NCBI GenBank assembly: GCA_035301545.1
Contig: DATGUA010000030.1
Span: 1-34,031 of the forward strand
DNA: 34,031 nt
Origin: DATGUA01 sp035301545
Lineage (GTDB): Bacteria; Bacillota; Clostridia; Tissierellales; Tissierellaceae
Direction of reading: 5' to 3'
In this document: positions 17,940 to 25,659 of the stretch, piece by piece
How positions within the stretch are numbered: the first letter of the stretch is position 1
Layout: every line of letters begins with the position of its first letter
Program-made: the position numbers and the translations under genes
The notes under the pieces: model-generated
Told to the model about the DNA's origin: nothing
The model's input: only the letters and a program-made list of their open reading frames with translations
Database searches by the model: none

Positions 17940-18371
17940 TCAAATCCCTAACTCTTCCATTTTTTCTGCAATAGCATCATAGCTTAGATTATCATCATCA
18001 TTATAATTATCCCATTCCTCTTTACTCCAAATTTCTAATCTAGTAGCAACACCAATAATTACTGCATCTTTATTCATTTGAGAATGTTGCCTTAAATTTG
18101 CTGGAATTAATACTCGTCCTTGCTTGTCTAAACTACATTCACTTGCACCAGAAAAGAAAAACCTAATAAATGCTCTCGCATCTCTATTAGTAAGTGGTAA
18201 GGTCTTTAATTTTTCTTCTAATATTTTCCATTCATCTTTAGGATATACAAAAAGGCAAGTGTCCAACCCCTTGGTAATAACAAATTTTTCACCAAGGCTT
18301 TCTCTAAATTTAGATGGTATTATTATTCTTCCTTTATTATCTACGGTGTGTTGATGTTCACCAATAAACAT
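17940..18371 (-). CDS. mraZ: Transcriptional regulator MraZ
   Basis: MraZ is a ring-forming DNA-binding protein that controls its own operon. The 143-residue protein shows the family's two SpoVT/AbrB-like repeats, with DNKGRIIIPSKFRE at residues 11-24 and DKQGRVLIPANLRQ at 82-95. Length matches the family. The ATG at 18371 has a purine-rich site (aggtgggag) close upstream. It heads the dcw cluster, and the promoter region carries three evenly spaced GTGG boxes, which fits autoregulation. Confidence 0.97.
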   Translation of the reverse strand: MFIGEHQHTVDNKGRIIIPSKFRESLGEKFVITKGLDTCLFVYPKDEWKILEEKLKTLPLTNRDARAFIRFFFSGASECSLDKQGRVLIPANLRQHSQMNKDAVIIGVATRLEIWSKEEWDNYNDDDNLSYDAIAEKMEELGI

Positions 18372-18398
18372 AATCTCCCACCTTCTAAAAGTTAGTTA

Positions 18399-18422
18399 CC
18401 ACTTCACTCCACTTTCCCCCAC
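18399..18422 (-). promoter_or_regulatory. Candidate MraZ-binding boxes, three GTGG repeats at 10-bp period
   Basis: On the minus strand GTGG occurs at 18422-18419, 18412-18409 and 18402-18399, exactly 10 bp apart, one helical turn. The second and third are AAAGTGG and GAAGTGG. Known MraZ sites in E. coli and mycoplasmas are several short G-rich repeats (TGGG or AAAGTG types) at about 10-bp steps before mraZ. A further GTGG overlaps the ribosome site at 18381-18378. I could not place a confident -35/-10 pair; a TATACT lies just upstream of the boxes. Confidence 0.75.
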
Positions 18423-18476
18423 ATTAAGTATATTCTATACTATTTTCTCAATACCTTCCACACATTTATATATTTT

Positions 18477-18514
18477 AAAAGAAATTTTAGGACTTTAGTC
18501 CCAAAATTTCTTTT
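18477..18514 (-). terminator. Second hairpin between lgt and mraZ
   Basis: An 18-bp stem (AAAAGAAATTTTGGGACT / AGTCCTAAAATTTCTTTT on the minus strand, one G-U pair) with a 2-nt spacer lies 20 nt beyond the lgt terminator. Its U-rich stretch is in the distal arm. On the plus strand it would also form, with one mismatch. Probably a back-up terminator shielding the mraZ promoter. Confidence 0.6.
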
Positions 18515-18535
18515 TATTTCTTGTAATATATAATA

Positions 18536-18565
18536 AAAAAACAGAGACAACTGTCTCTGTTTTTA
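18536..18565 (-). terminator. Rho-independent terminator of lgt
   Basis: On the minus strand AAAACAGAGACA and TGTCTCTGTTTT form a stem with a 2-nt spacer, followed by more U residues. The proximal arm overlaps the lgt stop codon. Confidence 0.88.
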
Positions 18566-19300
18566 AAACTCCCTATTGATTTTTCTTTTCTTATATAAAA
18601 TTATTGCTGGTAGGACAATACCTATAAGACTAATTAATTGAGCCACTCTAATAGAACCCCACATTAGACTGTCTGTTCTAAGACCTTCTATAGCCAATCT
18701 AGCTACTGAATATAATATTAAATACAGTAAAAATATTTCTCCATTTATCTTAGATCTATTCCTGCTATACCATAATAAAAATCCAAAAACAAGAAAATTC
18801 CAAATTGATTCATATAAAAATGTTGGATGGACTTTTGTACCATTTATCATAATACCCCATGGTAAATTAGTAGGACCACCATGAGCCTCTCCATTAATAT
18901 AATTTCCCCATCTTCCTATAGCTTGACCTAGTATTAGACTTGGTGCTGTAATATCTGCCATTTTCCAAAAATTTTCTTTTCTTATTCTACAAAAAATTAT
19001 TGCTACTAAAACAGCAGCTATAATAGCTCCATGGATCGCTAATCCTCCACCTCTAAAATTTAATGCCTCTATAGGATTATCTCTATACATATCCCAGCTA
19101 AATACAACATAATATATTCGTGCTCCAATTAAAGCTGAAGGAATTGCAAATAACAGTAAATCTAAAAGGGTATCTTCTTCCACACCCTTTCTTCTTGCCT
19201 CTTTCATAGCAATTAACGTTCCAATCATTACACCAGCTGCTATTAGTATTCCATACCATCTTACTTCTACATTAAATATTTTAAATGCCACTGGATTCAA
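18563..19300 (-). CDS. lgt: Prolipoprotein diacylglyceryl transferase Lgt
   Basis: Lgt attaches diacylglycerol from phosphatidylglycerol to the lipobox cysteine of exported prelipoproteins. The 245-residue protein has about seven membrane segments, the FRGGGLAIHGAI motif with the essential histidine, the signature GRWGNYINGEAHGG around residues 130-143, and HPTFLYESIWNF. The start is TTG at 19300, chosen from aaggtggg about 7 nt upstream and the absence of a nearby in-frame ATG. It lies 67 bp downstream of the ymfH-like gene. A putative substrate, the YhcN-like lipoprotein, is encoded 2.7 kb away. Confidence 0.96.
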   Translation of the reverse strand: MNPVAFKIFNVEVRWYGILIAAGVMIGTLIAMKEARRKGVEEDTLLDLLLFAIPSALIGARIYYVVFSWDMYRDNPIEALNFRGGGLAIHGAIIAAVLVAIIFCRIRKENFWKMADITAPSLILGQAIGRWGNYINGEAHGGPTNLPWGIMINGTKVHPTFLYESIWNFLVFGFLLWYSRNRSKINGEIFLLYLILYSVARLAIEGLRTDSLMWGSIRVAQLISLIGIVLPAIILYKKRKINREF

Positions 19301-19367
19301 AACAAACCCACCTTTCTTCCAAGAATCAACTAAGTTATTATATCATAGATTTTATATTTATTGTATA

Positions 19368-20654
19368 TTATAGTGGATTTACTATAGACAATACAGTATT
19401 ATCTTTATTAAAATGTTCTTTAAATCTTTCTATAATCTCTGTATATCTTACTTTTCTTATTAAATCAATATAATCTGTCAATAAAAACTCATCAAAATAA
19501 AAATCTGTAAACATCTGTGAAATAGATGATATTGAATTAAAACTTAATAGAAATTCTCCTAGGTATTTATGTTTTATTCTTTCAAAATCTTTTTCTTTTA
19601 AAATATCTTCTGGATTTTCTTCTATTAAGTCTATTATATTATCATAAACTAATTTTGGATTATTTGATTCCCCAAATATTAAAGAATGGCCATAACTTTG
19701 TTTTCCAGTATAATTTGCCCCAAAACTCGAATCAATTAAACCTTTTTCATAAAATTCATTATAAAATTTTGAACTATTTCCAAATAACATATCCAATATT
19801 ATATCTGTTTTTAAATCCTTTTCAACTTTAGATTTGCCCAGTTTCCCTATATCTTTGTCTTTAAACCCTATATGAAATATTGGATTAGAAGTATACATTT
19901 TATATTCTACAATAGATTTATTAATTCCTTCTATTTCTAACGACTTTATTCTTTCTATATTACTTATTTTGTTTTTAGTTTTTTTCTCAGATTTTTCTAC
20001 TACTTTTATTATCTCTTTAAAATCTAAATCGCCTACTACAAATAAAACCATATTACTTGGGTGATAAAAAGTATTATAGGCTTTATACAATAATTCCTTA
20101 TTTATATTAGTTATACTATCTATAGTTCCGGCTATATCTATTCTAACTGGATTGCTAGGGTACATAGCTTCTAATAAATTAAAATATACTTTCCATCCTG
20201 GATCATCTTCATACATCCTTATTTCTTGACTAATTATTCCTTTTTCTTTCTCTACATTTTTATCTGTTAAATAAGGGCTTTGTACAAATTTAATTAATAA
20301 TTCTAGATTTTCATAAAAGTTATCTATAGTTTCAAATAGATATGATGTTTGATTAAAACTTGTAAAAGCATTTACACTTCCACCTATATCAGAAAATTTT
20401 TCAAATATATTTACTTCAGGCTCTTCAAATAACTTATGTTCTAAGAAATGGGCAATTCCCTCTGGAACTTCTAAAGGTTTATCTTCTCCAATAGGAATAA
20501 ATTTATTATCTATAGAACCATAATCTGTAGAAAACATAGCATGTTTTTTAATATATCCTTTTTTAGGCATAAAATAAATTTTCAAACCATTTTGAGTTTC
20601 TGTATATAATAACTTTTCGTTTATATCTTCATTTTTAACTTCCTTAATAACCAT
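19368..20654 (-). CDS. M16 family zinc metallopeptidase, YmfH-like
   Basis: This 428-residue protein has the inverted zinc motif HFLEH (His69, Glu72, His73) followed by the downstream acidic segment EKEKGIISQEIRMYEDDPGW that supplies the third ligand. This is the arrangement of the active subunit of M16B/M16C peptidase pairs, YmfH in Bacillus. The C-terminal half carries the second M16 fold (SFGANYTGKQSYGH). Physiological substrates of these pairs are poorly known. The ATG at 20654 has ggaggtaag upstream. It lies directly downstream (12 nt) of its inactive-looking partner, so the two probably form a heterodimer. Confidence 0.9.
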   Translation of the reverse strand: MVIKEVKNEDINEKLLYTETQNGLKIYFMPKKGYIKKHAMFSTDYGSIDNKFIPIGEDKPLEVPEGIAHFLEHKLFEEPEVNIFEKFSDIGGSVNAFTSFNQTSYLFETIDNFYENLELLIKFVQSPYLTDKNVEKEKGIISQEIRMYEDDPGWKVYFNLLEAMYPSNPVRIDIAGTIDSITNINKELLYKAYNTFYHPSNMVLFVVGDLDFKEIIKVVEKSEKKTKNKISNIERIKSLEIEGINKSIVEYKMYTSNPIFHIGFKDKDIGKLGKSKVEKDLKTDIILDMLFGNSSKFYNEFYEKGLIDSSFGANYTGKQSYGHSLIFGESNNPKLVYDNIIDLIEENPEDILKEKDFERIKHKYLGEFLLSFNSISSISQMFTDFYFDEFLLTDYIDLIRKVRYTEIIERFKEHFNKDNTVLSIVNPL

Positions 20655-20666
20655 ACTTACCTCCGT

Positions 20667-21938
20667 TTATTGAGATTTATTTTTCATAAAATAAATAGTA
20701 TCTATATCAATTTTGTTAGACACTTCTATAATTTCCTCTTTACTAACATTACTAAGTCCTTGAATAACCTCTTCTATATTCCTATTATCTCCTGATAATA
20801 ATTGACTAAAGAAATATTCAGAAATTAAAAATATACTATCTTTAATAGATTCAATAGAAGCTTTTAAAGATTTAAAAGATAAATCCATATCTTTTTCTGT
20901 AAATTTGCCTGCTCTCAAATTATCTAATTCTTGTTTAATTATTTCTACTGTTTTATCAAAATCATCAAATTCTATACCTGCATCTATAAATAGTATAGAT
21001 TTATATTTAAATATAGAAGTACTTATATAATATGCTAAACTTTCTTTTTCTCTTACATTTTTAAATAATTTTGAATTAGGACTTCCGCCTAAAATATTGC
21101 TCCCTATTAATAAAGCATCATATAATTTATCTTTAAATGTTATTCCTGTTCTATAACCAATTACTAATTTCCCTTGATTTACATCTAGTTCTTCTTGAAT
21201 CATGTTTTTAGTTTGAACTGATGGTATAATTTGGTCATCTGGAATAGATATTATTTCCTTTCTTTCTATACTGTTCTCTTTCTTTAAAAAATCTACTAGA
21301 TCATTATTATAATCGCCTACATAAAATATTTCTATTGGACTAGTTTCCAATATATATTGATAATGTCTGTATAATTTCTTCTCATCTATGTCTTCTAAAT
21401 CTTCAATATATCCTAATTGATATAGGCTAAATCTTTCGTTTTTACACATTTCTTCAATACATCTATCTATAGCATAGGATCTTTTACTATTAATTTTCCC
21501 TTGAATTATCCTTTTTAAATTTTCTTTCTCTTGTATTACATATTCCTTGTTAAAAGCTTCATCTTCTAATATTGGATTATAAATAATTTCTTTTAATATT
21601 TCAATTATTTCATAATTAAAATCTTCATTATCAAGATAGGTTTCCGGAACCCATTCCATTGTATACCTTGTAACTTGTTTTTCTCCTCTTTTATTAACAT
21701 CAATACTTAAATTTGCTCCATAATTCTCCTCTAACTTTTTTTCTATATCTAATTTTGTTGGATAATTTCTAGTGCCTCTTTTCAAAACTAATGGTAAAAG
21801 TGCATTTAATGTAACTTCTTTTCTTATCAAAGGCCTAGTAAAATAAAAACTTAATAAATTAGATTTAAATTTATCTGTTTTAATTAAATTTAAAAATATT
21901 CCATTTCCTATTTGAATTCTTTTAGATTCTAGTGACAT
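20667..21938 (-). CDS. M16 family peptidase-like protein without zinc motif, YmfF-like
   Basis: This 423-residue protein aligns in pattern with M16 peptidases (PLVLKRGTRNYPTKLDIEKKLEENYGANLSID cannot be given whole, but lies at about 48-78) yet has no HxxEH motif, as expected for the non-catalytic YmfF-type partner. The second domain is seen as LLIGSNILGGSPNSKLFKNV and REKESLAYYI. An ATG seven codons upstream is in frame, but the site ggaggg falls between it and the ATG at 21938, so the latter is the start. It forms a two-gene unit with the active-type M16 gene downstream. Confidence 0.87.
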   Translation of the reverse strand: MSLESKRIQIGNGIFLNLIKTDKFKSNLLSFYFTRPLIRKEVTLNALLPLVLKRGTRNYPTKLDIEKKLEENYGANLSIDVNKRGEKQVTRYTMEWVPETYLDNEDFNYEIIEILKEIIYNPILEDEAFNKEYVIQEKENLKRIIQGKINSKRSYAIDRCIEEMCKNERFSLYQLGYIEDLEDIDEKKLYRHYQYILETSPIEIFYVGDYNNDLVDFLKKENSIERKEIISIPDDQIIPSVQTKNMIQEELDVNQGKLVIGYRTGITFKDKLYDALLIGSNILGGSPNSKLFKNVREKESLAYYISTSIFKYKSILFIDAGIEFDDFDKTVEIIKQELDNLRAGKFTEKDMDLSFKSLKASIESIKDSIFLISEYFFSQLLSGDNRNIEEVIQGLSNVSKEEIIEVSNKIDIDTIYFMKNKSQ

Positions 21939-22032
21939 ACTTATCCCTCCATATCCCATATTTTGCCATATAAAAATCTATATCCTTATTTATATTAATA
22001 TCCTAATCTATAATATGCTATATATTAAATAG

Positions 22033-22053
22033 AACCCATAATAATTATGGGTT
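22033..22053 (-). terminator. Hairpin terminator after lipoprotein gene
   Basis: AACCCATAAT and ATTATGGGTT flank one base, directly after the lipoprotein stop codon. Only a short, broken U-rich stretch follows (CTATTTAATAT), so termination may be partial. Confidence 0.6.
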
Positions 22054-22506
22054 TTATTCTTCATCCTTTATCCTTTTCTTAATTTTACTAATTTCATCTA
22101 CATAAGTATCATAAGATTTTCCTTTTAATAAATCTATGATTATATTATCTATTTGAGTAAATGTCTTTTTATCTAAACTTAAATGAACATCTTCAATATA
22201 AGGATAATTGTCCTTAATAGTTGTAGTTATAGATTTAATCATATCCTCCGTCATCTTCTGTTCAGATGCTAGCGTTACTCCTACTAATACATCATCATTA
22301 AACACAATAGCAGTTACATCATCAATACCGTATAATTCTACTACATCATTAGCAATATTTTCTGATGTGCTTAATATTTCCTTATCTACAGCACCTACAT
22401 CCATAATTTGTAAATCCTGAGCTTTATGATCTTGATCTTCTATATGAACACATCCAGTAAATAATATAATACTTAATAAAGAAAATACATATATATTCTT
22501 TCTCAT
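22054..22506 (-). CDS. Sporulation lipoprotein, YhcN/YlaJ-like
   Basis: This 150-residue protein has a lipoprotein signal peptide: basic MRKN, a hydrophobic stretch, then the lipobox LFTGC with Cys19 as the acylated residue. The mature part, with VTAIVFNDDVLVGVTL and a following acidic/basic region (about 70-110), matches the general shape of YhcN/YlaJ lipoproteins, which in Bacillus are linked to the forespore inner membrane and germination. The match is by pattern only, so an unrelated small lipoprotein remains possible. The ATG at 22506 has aggaggg upstream. It lies 54 nt downstream of deoC and could be read through from it. Confidence 0.68.
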   Translation of the reverse strand: MRKNIYVFSLLSIILFTGCVHIEDQDHKAQDLQIMDVGAVDKEILSTSENIANDVVELYGIDDVTAIVFNDDVLVGVTLASEQKMTEDMIKSITTTIKDNYPYIEDVHLSLDKKTFTQIDNIIIDLLKGKSYDTYVDEISKIKKRIKDEE

Positions 22507-22560
22507 AAAATCCCTCCTAGTATAGGTTTCACATTTATTTGGGATTTTATAACAAATATA

Positions 22561-23220
22561 TTATTTTAAATTTATGTCCCTAATTATAGCAACTCCTGAA
22601 CTAGTACCTAATCTAGTGGCCCCTGCTTTTATTATTTTTTCCGCAGTATTCTTATCTCTAATTCCACCAGAAGCTTTTACTTCTAACTTATCCCCTACTA
22701 TAGATTTCATTAATTTAACATCTTCTACAGTAGCTCCAGCTGTACTAAATCCTGTTGAAGTTTTTACAAAATCAGCACCAGCTTCCATTGCTAATTCACA
22801 AGCTTTTTTCTTTTCTTCTTCCGTTAATAAGGCTGTTTCTATAATAACTTTTACTATAATCTCATTACCTACAGAATCTACAACATATTCTATATCTTCT
22901 TGAACTTTAGAATATTCTTTATCTTTTAATGCACCTATATTAATAACCATATCTACTTCAGATGCTCCTTTTTTAACAGCATCCTTAGCCTCAAAAGCTT
23001 TCACTTCTTTAGTATTTGAACCTAAAGGAAAACCTATAACAGTAGCAATCTTTACACCTGTACCTTTTAATATTTCTTTGGATAATTCAATATTAGTTGG
23101 ATTTACACATACTGCTATAAATTTATTTTCTATTGCTTCTTTACATATATTTTTAATTTCTTCTCTATTAGCATCGGCTTTTAATAGGGTATGATCAATC
23201 ATAGTATTAATATTATTCAT
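22561..23220 (-). CDS. deoC: Deoxyribose-phosphate aldolase DeoC
   Basis: DeoC cleaves 2-deoxyribose 5-phosphate into glyceraldehyde 3-phosphate and acetaldehyde, a cytoplasmic step of deoxynucleoside catabolism. The 219-residue TIM-barrel protein has the Schiff-base lysine in FVKTSTGF (Lys153), the proton-relay lysine in KASGGIR (Lys182), and EVDMVINIG (Asp90). It starts with IDHTLLKADA, normal for the family. The ATG at 23220 has aggaggt upstream. No other deoxynucleoside-salvage genes (deoB, pdp) are next to it. Confidence 0.97.
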   Translation of the reverse strand: MNNINTMIDHTLLKADANREEIKNICKEAIENKFIAVCVNPTNIELSKEILKGTGVKIATVIGFPLGSNTKEVKAFEAKDAVKKGASEVDMVINIGALKDKEYSKVQEDIEYVVDSVGNEIIVKVIIETALLTEEEKKKACELAMEAGADFVKTSTGFSTAGATVEDVKLMKSIVGDKLEVKASGGIRDKNTAEKIIKAGATRLGTSSGVAIIRDINLK

Positions 23221-23317
23221 ATTTACCTCCTAATTCATCTTATCACTGTTTTTACTTCAAAAAGATTAGCTTTTTATATACTTATTAAATTTATTCATTT
23301 TTACCACAAGAACAATT

Positions 23318-23357
23318 ATACACTCTAATCATTTAAGGTTAAATAATTAGAGTGTAT
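23318..23357 (-). terminator. Hairpin downstream of folT and flavoprotein operon
   Basis: An 18-bp stem (ATACACTCTAATTATTTA on the minus strand, one G-U pair) with a 4-nt loop lies 27 nt after the flavoprotein stop. The tract after it (AATTGTTCTTG) is only partly U-rich, so termination is plausible but not certain. Confidence 0.55.
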
Positions 23358-23384
23358 GTTTTATAGTCTAATTTAGTTACTATT

Positions 23385-23984
23385 TTATTTATGAATATGA
23401 AATTCTTTAATATCTAAAATATTTCTTCCTATATCTTTAAGTTCTTCCCGTACATCTTTATTATCTTTTACAGAGACTTTGTCTGTATTTGAAATAAAAT
23501 AATTCCCAATATAATCTGCATTAACAGCCCTAAAGAAATAATCCATTACAGGAATTGAACCTAAAAATTGATCATGAGTATAAGGTGCACCACCTACTGA
23601 TATAAATATTCCTTTCCTATCATCATATCTTTTGTAATCTTCTCCTAAAGAATATTTTAAAGACCAGTATTTTTGACATCTATCTATAACAGCCTTTGAT
23701 AAACTATTAACTGAATTAAAATACAATGGTGCAGCAAAAATAATTATATCACTATTATCAAATTCATTATAAATTATATCCATATCATCTTTCTGAGTAC
23801 AACCTTCTTTAATACCACAATATTCACACCCAGTACAATGACTAATATTTAAATCTATTAAATTATATTTAGTAACGACACAATTATTTTCTTTTATTTC
23901 ATTTAATATAGATTCTAATGCTATATTTGTATTTTTATTTATTCTAGGACTTCCCATTATAGCTAAGATTTTAGTCCTATCCAT
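23385..23984 (-). CDS. Iron-sulfur flavoprotein-like NAD(P)H-dependent FMN reductase
   Basis: The 199-residue protein has a flavodoxin-like fold with the FMN phosphate loop GSPRINKNT (11-19) and AAPLYFNSVNSLSKAVIDR for the flavin ring. Between them is a compact cysteine motif, Cys50, Cys53, Cys56 and Cys62 (CX2CX2CX5C), like the [4Fe-4S] motif of archaeal Isf proteins, followed by the common QKDDM. It is probably a cytoplasmic redox enzyme; the substrate is unknown. A GTG three codons upstream is possible, but the ATG at 23984 has caggtg 6 nt before it. That ATG overlaps the end of folT by 8 nt, so the two are translationally coupled and both fall under the folate riboswitch. Confidence 0.82.
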   Translation of the reverse strand: MDRTKILAIMGSPRINKNTNIALESILNEIKENNCVVTKYNLIDLNISHCTGCEYCGIKEGCTQKDDMDIIYNEFDNSDIIIFAAPLYFNSVNSLSKAVIDRCQKYWSLKYSLGEDYKRYDDRKGIFISVGGAPYTHDQFLGSIPVMDYFFRAVNADYIGNYFISNTDKVSVKDNKDVREELKDIGRNILDIKEFHIHK

Positions 23985-24516
23985 TTTGAACACCTGCTAT
24001 ATTTTTTAGATATTTTAATAAATTAAATATTATGATACTTTGAATCGGAATATTTACTATAGCACTTATTAATCTACTTGGAAACATTACTAAAAATCCT
24101 TTTCCATATAATCTAGATAACCAATAGGTATTTAGACCTAATGAAATTATTATAGTACACATAGTCACTACAATTACAACATTAAATTTGCTATAAGGAT
24201 TTTTATCCTTATTTCTCTTAAATATCATCATAAACAATCCAGATATAACCCCCCATAACATAGAGCTTATTGTAAAACCTGGATGTGGTGGTCCTAAGGG
24301 ATTAATCACTAATCCAATTAAATCAGCAGCTATTCCAGTTATTCCTCCTACCACTGGACCGAATAAAAAACCTGACAACATTAAGGGTAAATCACCAAAT
24401 CCAATCCTTAAAGTATTAGTTGGCATAAATACTAGAAATCTAGTAAGGACTATAGAAATAGCTACTAAAAATCCAGCCTGTACCATAGTTCTTGTATTAA
24501 TTTTTTTCTTTCCCAT
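23977..24516 (-). CDS. folT: Folate ECF transporter substrate-binding subunit FolT
   Basis: FolT is the membrane S component that binds folate and works with a shared energising module (EcfA, EcfA', EcfT), which is not in this window. The 179-residue protein has about five or six hydrophobic segments and the pattern of this S-component family: RIGFGDLPLMLSGFLFGP, VVGGITGIAADLIGLVINP, HPGFTISSMLWGVISGL and, later, SRLISAIVNIPIQSII. The tetrahydrofolate riboswitch in its leader makes the folate assignment strong. The ATG at 24516 has aaggag about 7-8 nt upstream. It is followed by an overlapping iron-sulfur flavoprotein gene. Confidence 0.93.
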   Translation of the reverse strand: MGKKKINTRTMVQAGFLVAISIVLTRFLVFMPTNTLRIGFGDLPLMLSGFLFGPVVGGITGIAADLIGLVINPLGPPHPGFTISSMLWGVISGLFMMIFKRNKDKNPYSKFNVVIVVTMCTIIISLGLNTYWLSRLYGKGFLVMFPSRLISAIVNIPIQSIIIFNLLKYLKNIAGVQNG

Positions 24517-24523
24517 AAATAAT

Positions 24524-24568
24524 CTCCTTTCTTGTTAGAAACAGCAAGCTGTCCCATAAAGAAAAGAG
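24524..24568 (-). promoter_or_regulatory. Candidate expression platform: ribosome-site sequestering hairpin
   Basis: The folT ribosome site AAGAAAGGAG (24533-24524) can pair along all ten bases, with one G-U, to CTCTTTTCTT (24568-24559). The same anti-site can instead pair upstream with AAAAGA (24576-24571) in a small hairpin with a 3-nt loop. An ACAGC/GCTGT stem is nested between. The two folds exclude one another, a plausible translational switch for the THF aptamer. Confidence 0.5.
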
Positions 24569-24578
24569 CTTCTTTTGT

Positions 24579-24668
24579 GGTCAGCGGATGCAGTAAAAAA
24601 TCGCAGATCTTCCTTCGTCCAAAAGCAACTTCCCATCTTTTAGCACTTAACGTTTTTTACCTACTCTG
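24579..24668 (-). ncRNA. Tetrahydrofolate (THF) riboswitch aptamer upstream of folT
   Basis: Read on the minus strand, the leader shows the conserved THF riboswitch blocks in order: GAGTAGG, CGTTAAGTG (24652-24644), GATGGGA (24637-24631 region), GGACGAAGG, and TGCATCCGCT (24592-24583). A P2-type helix is visible as GTAAAAAA (24660-24653) pairing with TTTTTTAC (24600-24593). The outer P1 looks short. It sits between a clear promoter and folT, the classic target of this riboswitch class in Firmicutes. Confidence 0.9.
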
Positions 24669-24710
24669 TATATCCAACATTTTATCATTAATATTATCTA
24701 ACTAATTACC

Positions 24711-24738
24711 ATTATAATGATTTTTGAAAATATTACAA
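24711..24738 (-). promoter_or_regulatory. folT promoter
   Basis: On the minus strand TTGTAA (24738-24733) and a perfect TATAAT (24716-24711) are 16 bp apart. Transcription would start about 24704, roughly 35 nt before the riboswitch aptamer. Confidence 0.7.
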
Positions 24739-24741
24739 TGT

Positions 24742-25659
24742 TTATCTATCTTTCGCTACTATATATCCATTGATTTTATACACTGAAATAGCTGTTGCTA
24801 TTATAAAACAAATTGCACTTATAGCTCTATATAGCAAAGTATAATTTATAATAAAAGATAAAAGATATAATACAATAGCTAAAGAATACAATTGAATTAT
24901 TCTACCTACACTCATCTCTGTTATTTCTTTTTTATAATTATTTCTTTTGTTCATAAATCGATCTAATATATATTCTTCCATATCTTCATCACTTGGATAC
25001 TTTTCTAATTTCTTCAATATTTTAATAATCCCATCTAAATCGTAGAATGTAATATTTGATTCTTCATAAACTTCATCTCTAAAATAAGAATTAGTAACTA
25101 CTATCCCTTTATCTACTCCTAAAATTCCTAATTCTCCTTCAAATCTTTCTAAATCCCTTAATCTAACTCTATCCTCCATACTTATTTTATAACATCTAAT
25201 TCCACATGTTTCTTTATCTATATTAGCTGTTAAATCTAAAGGGGATTTTCCTTCTTTTATTTCTATTTCATAAAATTCTTCTAGTAATTCTTTTACATAA
25301 TCTATAAAACCATCTTTATTTAAATGTGATAATTCTCTAATTAATTTCTTTTTCTTTAAATTTTGATTTATTTCATCTATTTTAGTTTGTTTTCTCTTAT
25401 CTAATCCTAATTTTAATAAATTAAATGTAAAAAATACTACCAATCCGCTAAAATAGAATGATAATAGTATTTTTTGTGATTTTACTAATAGAATTATAAA
25501 TAATATAATAAAAGAAACAATAGTAAATAAAAATTTATCCATAAAAGAAGCTTTATAAGTTTTCCCCTTCCTCATTTCTCTAGAATAATAATTTTTTAAC
25601 ACAGCCTTCTTATTTTTTTCTATAAAATAACCTTTCATTTTTTTTAATATGATTTGCAT
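24742..25659 (-). CDS. Membrane protein with degenerate Mrr-like restriction endonuclease fold
   Basis: This 305-residue protein has two membrane segments near the N-terminus (about 43-59 and 62-82) and two at the C-terminus (about 252-271 and 275-293). Between them, about 114-215, is a region patterned like the Mrr/PD-(D/E)XK fold: DGFIDYVKELLEEFYEIEI, LDLTA with Asp142, CGIRCYK with Lys158, and GIVVTNSYFRDEVYE. The usual QxK is RxYK-like here, so nuclease activity is doubtful. Function unknown. It overlaps the DUF1461 gene by up to 50 bp; the start is uncertain because the ATG at 25659 has only a weak site and later starts (25638, 25575) are possible. Not a restriction system: no methylase is nearby. 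Confidence 0.65.
   Translation of the reverse strand: MQIILKKMKGYFIEKNKKAVLKNYYSREMRKGKTYKASFMDKFLFTIVSFIILFIILLVKSQKILLSFYFSGLVVFFTFNLLKLGLDKRKQTKIDEINQNLKKKKLIRELSHLNKDGFIDYVKELLEEFYEIEIKEGKSPLDLTANIDKETCGIRCYKISMEDRVRLRDLERFEGELGILGVDKGIVVTNSYFRDEVYEESNITFYDLDGIIKILKKLEKYPSDEDMEEYILDRFMNKRNNYKKEITEMSVGRIIQLYSLAIVLYLLSFIINYTLLYRAISAICFIIATAISVYKINGYIVAKDR

Noticed and set aside
19337..19365. TATAAT upstream of lgt as a promoter
   Set aside because: The -10 is perfect, but no acceptable -35 lies at 16-18 bp, and such hexamers are common in this AT-rich DNA.
20667..21938. Loss of the zinc motif as gene decay in the YmfF-like protein
   Set aside because: The frame is intact and full length, and YmfF-type partners normally lack the HxxEH motif, so this is the expected inactive subunit.
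22574..22903. Plus-strand open frame of 109 codons opposite deoC
   Set aside because: Antisense to the catalytic core of deoC, with no start signal or recognisable family.
24742..25659. Type IV restriction enzyme as part of a defence island
   Set aside because: Catalytic residues look incomplete, it is embedded in membrane helices, and neighbours are housekeeping genes with no methylase, helicase or mobile element.
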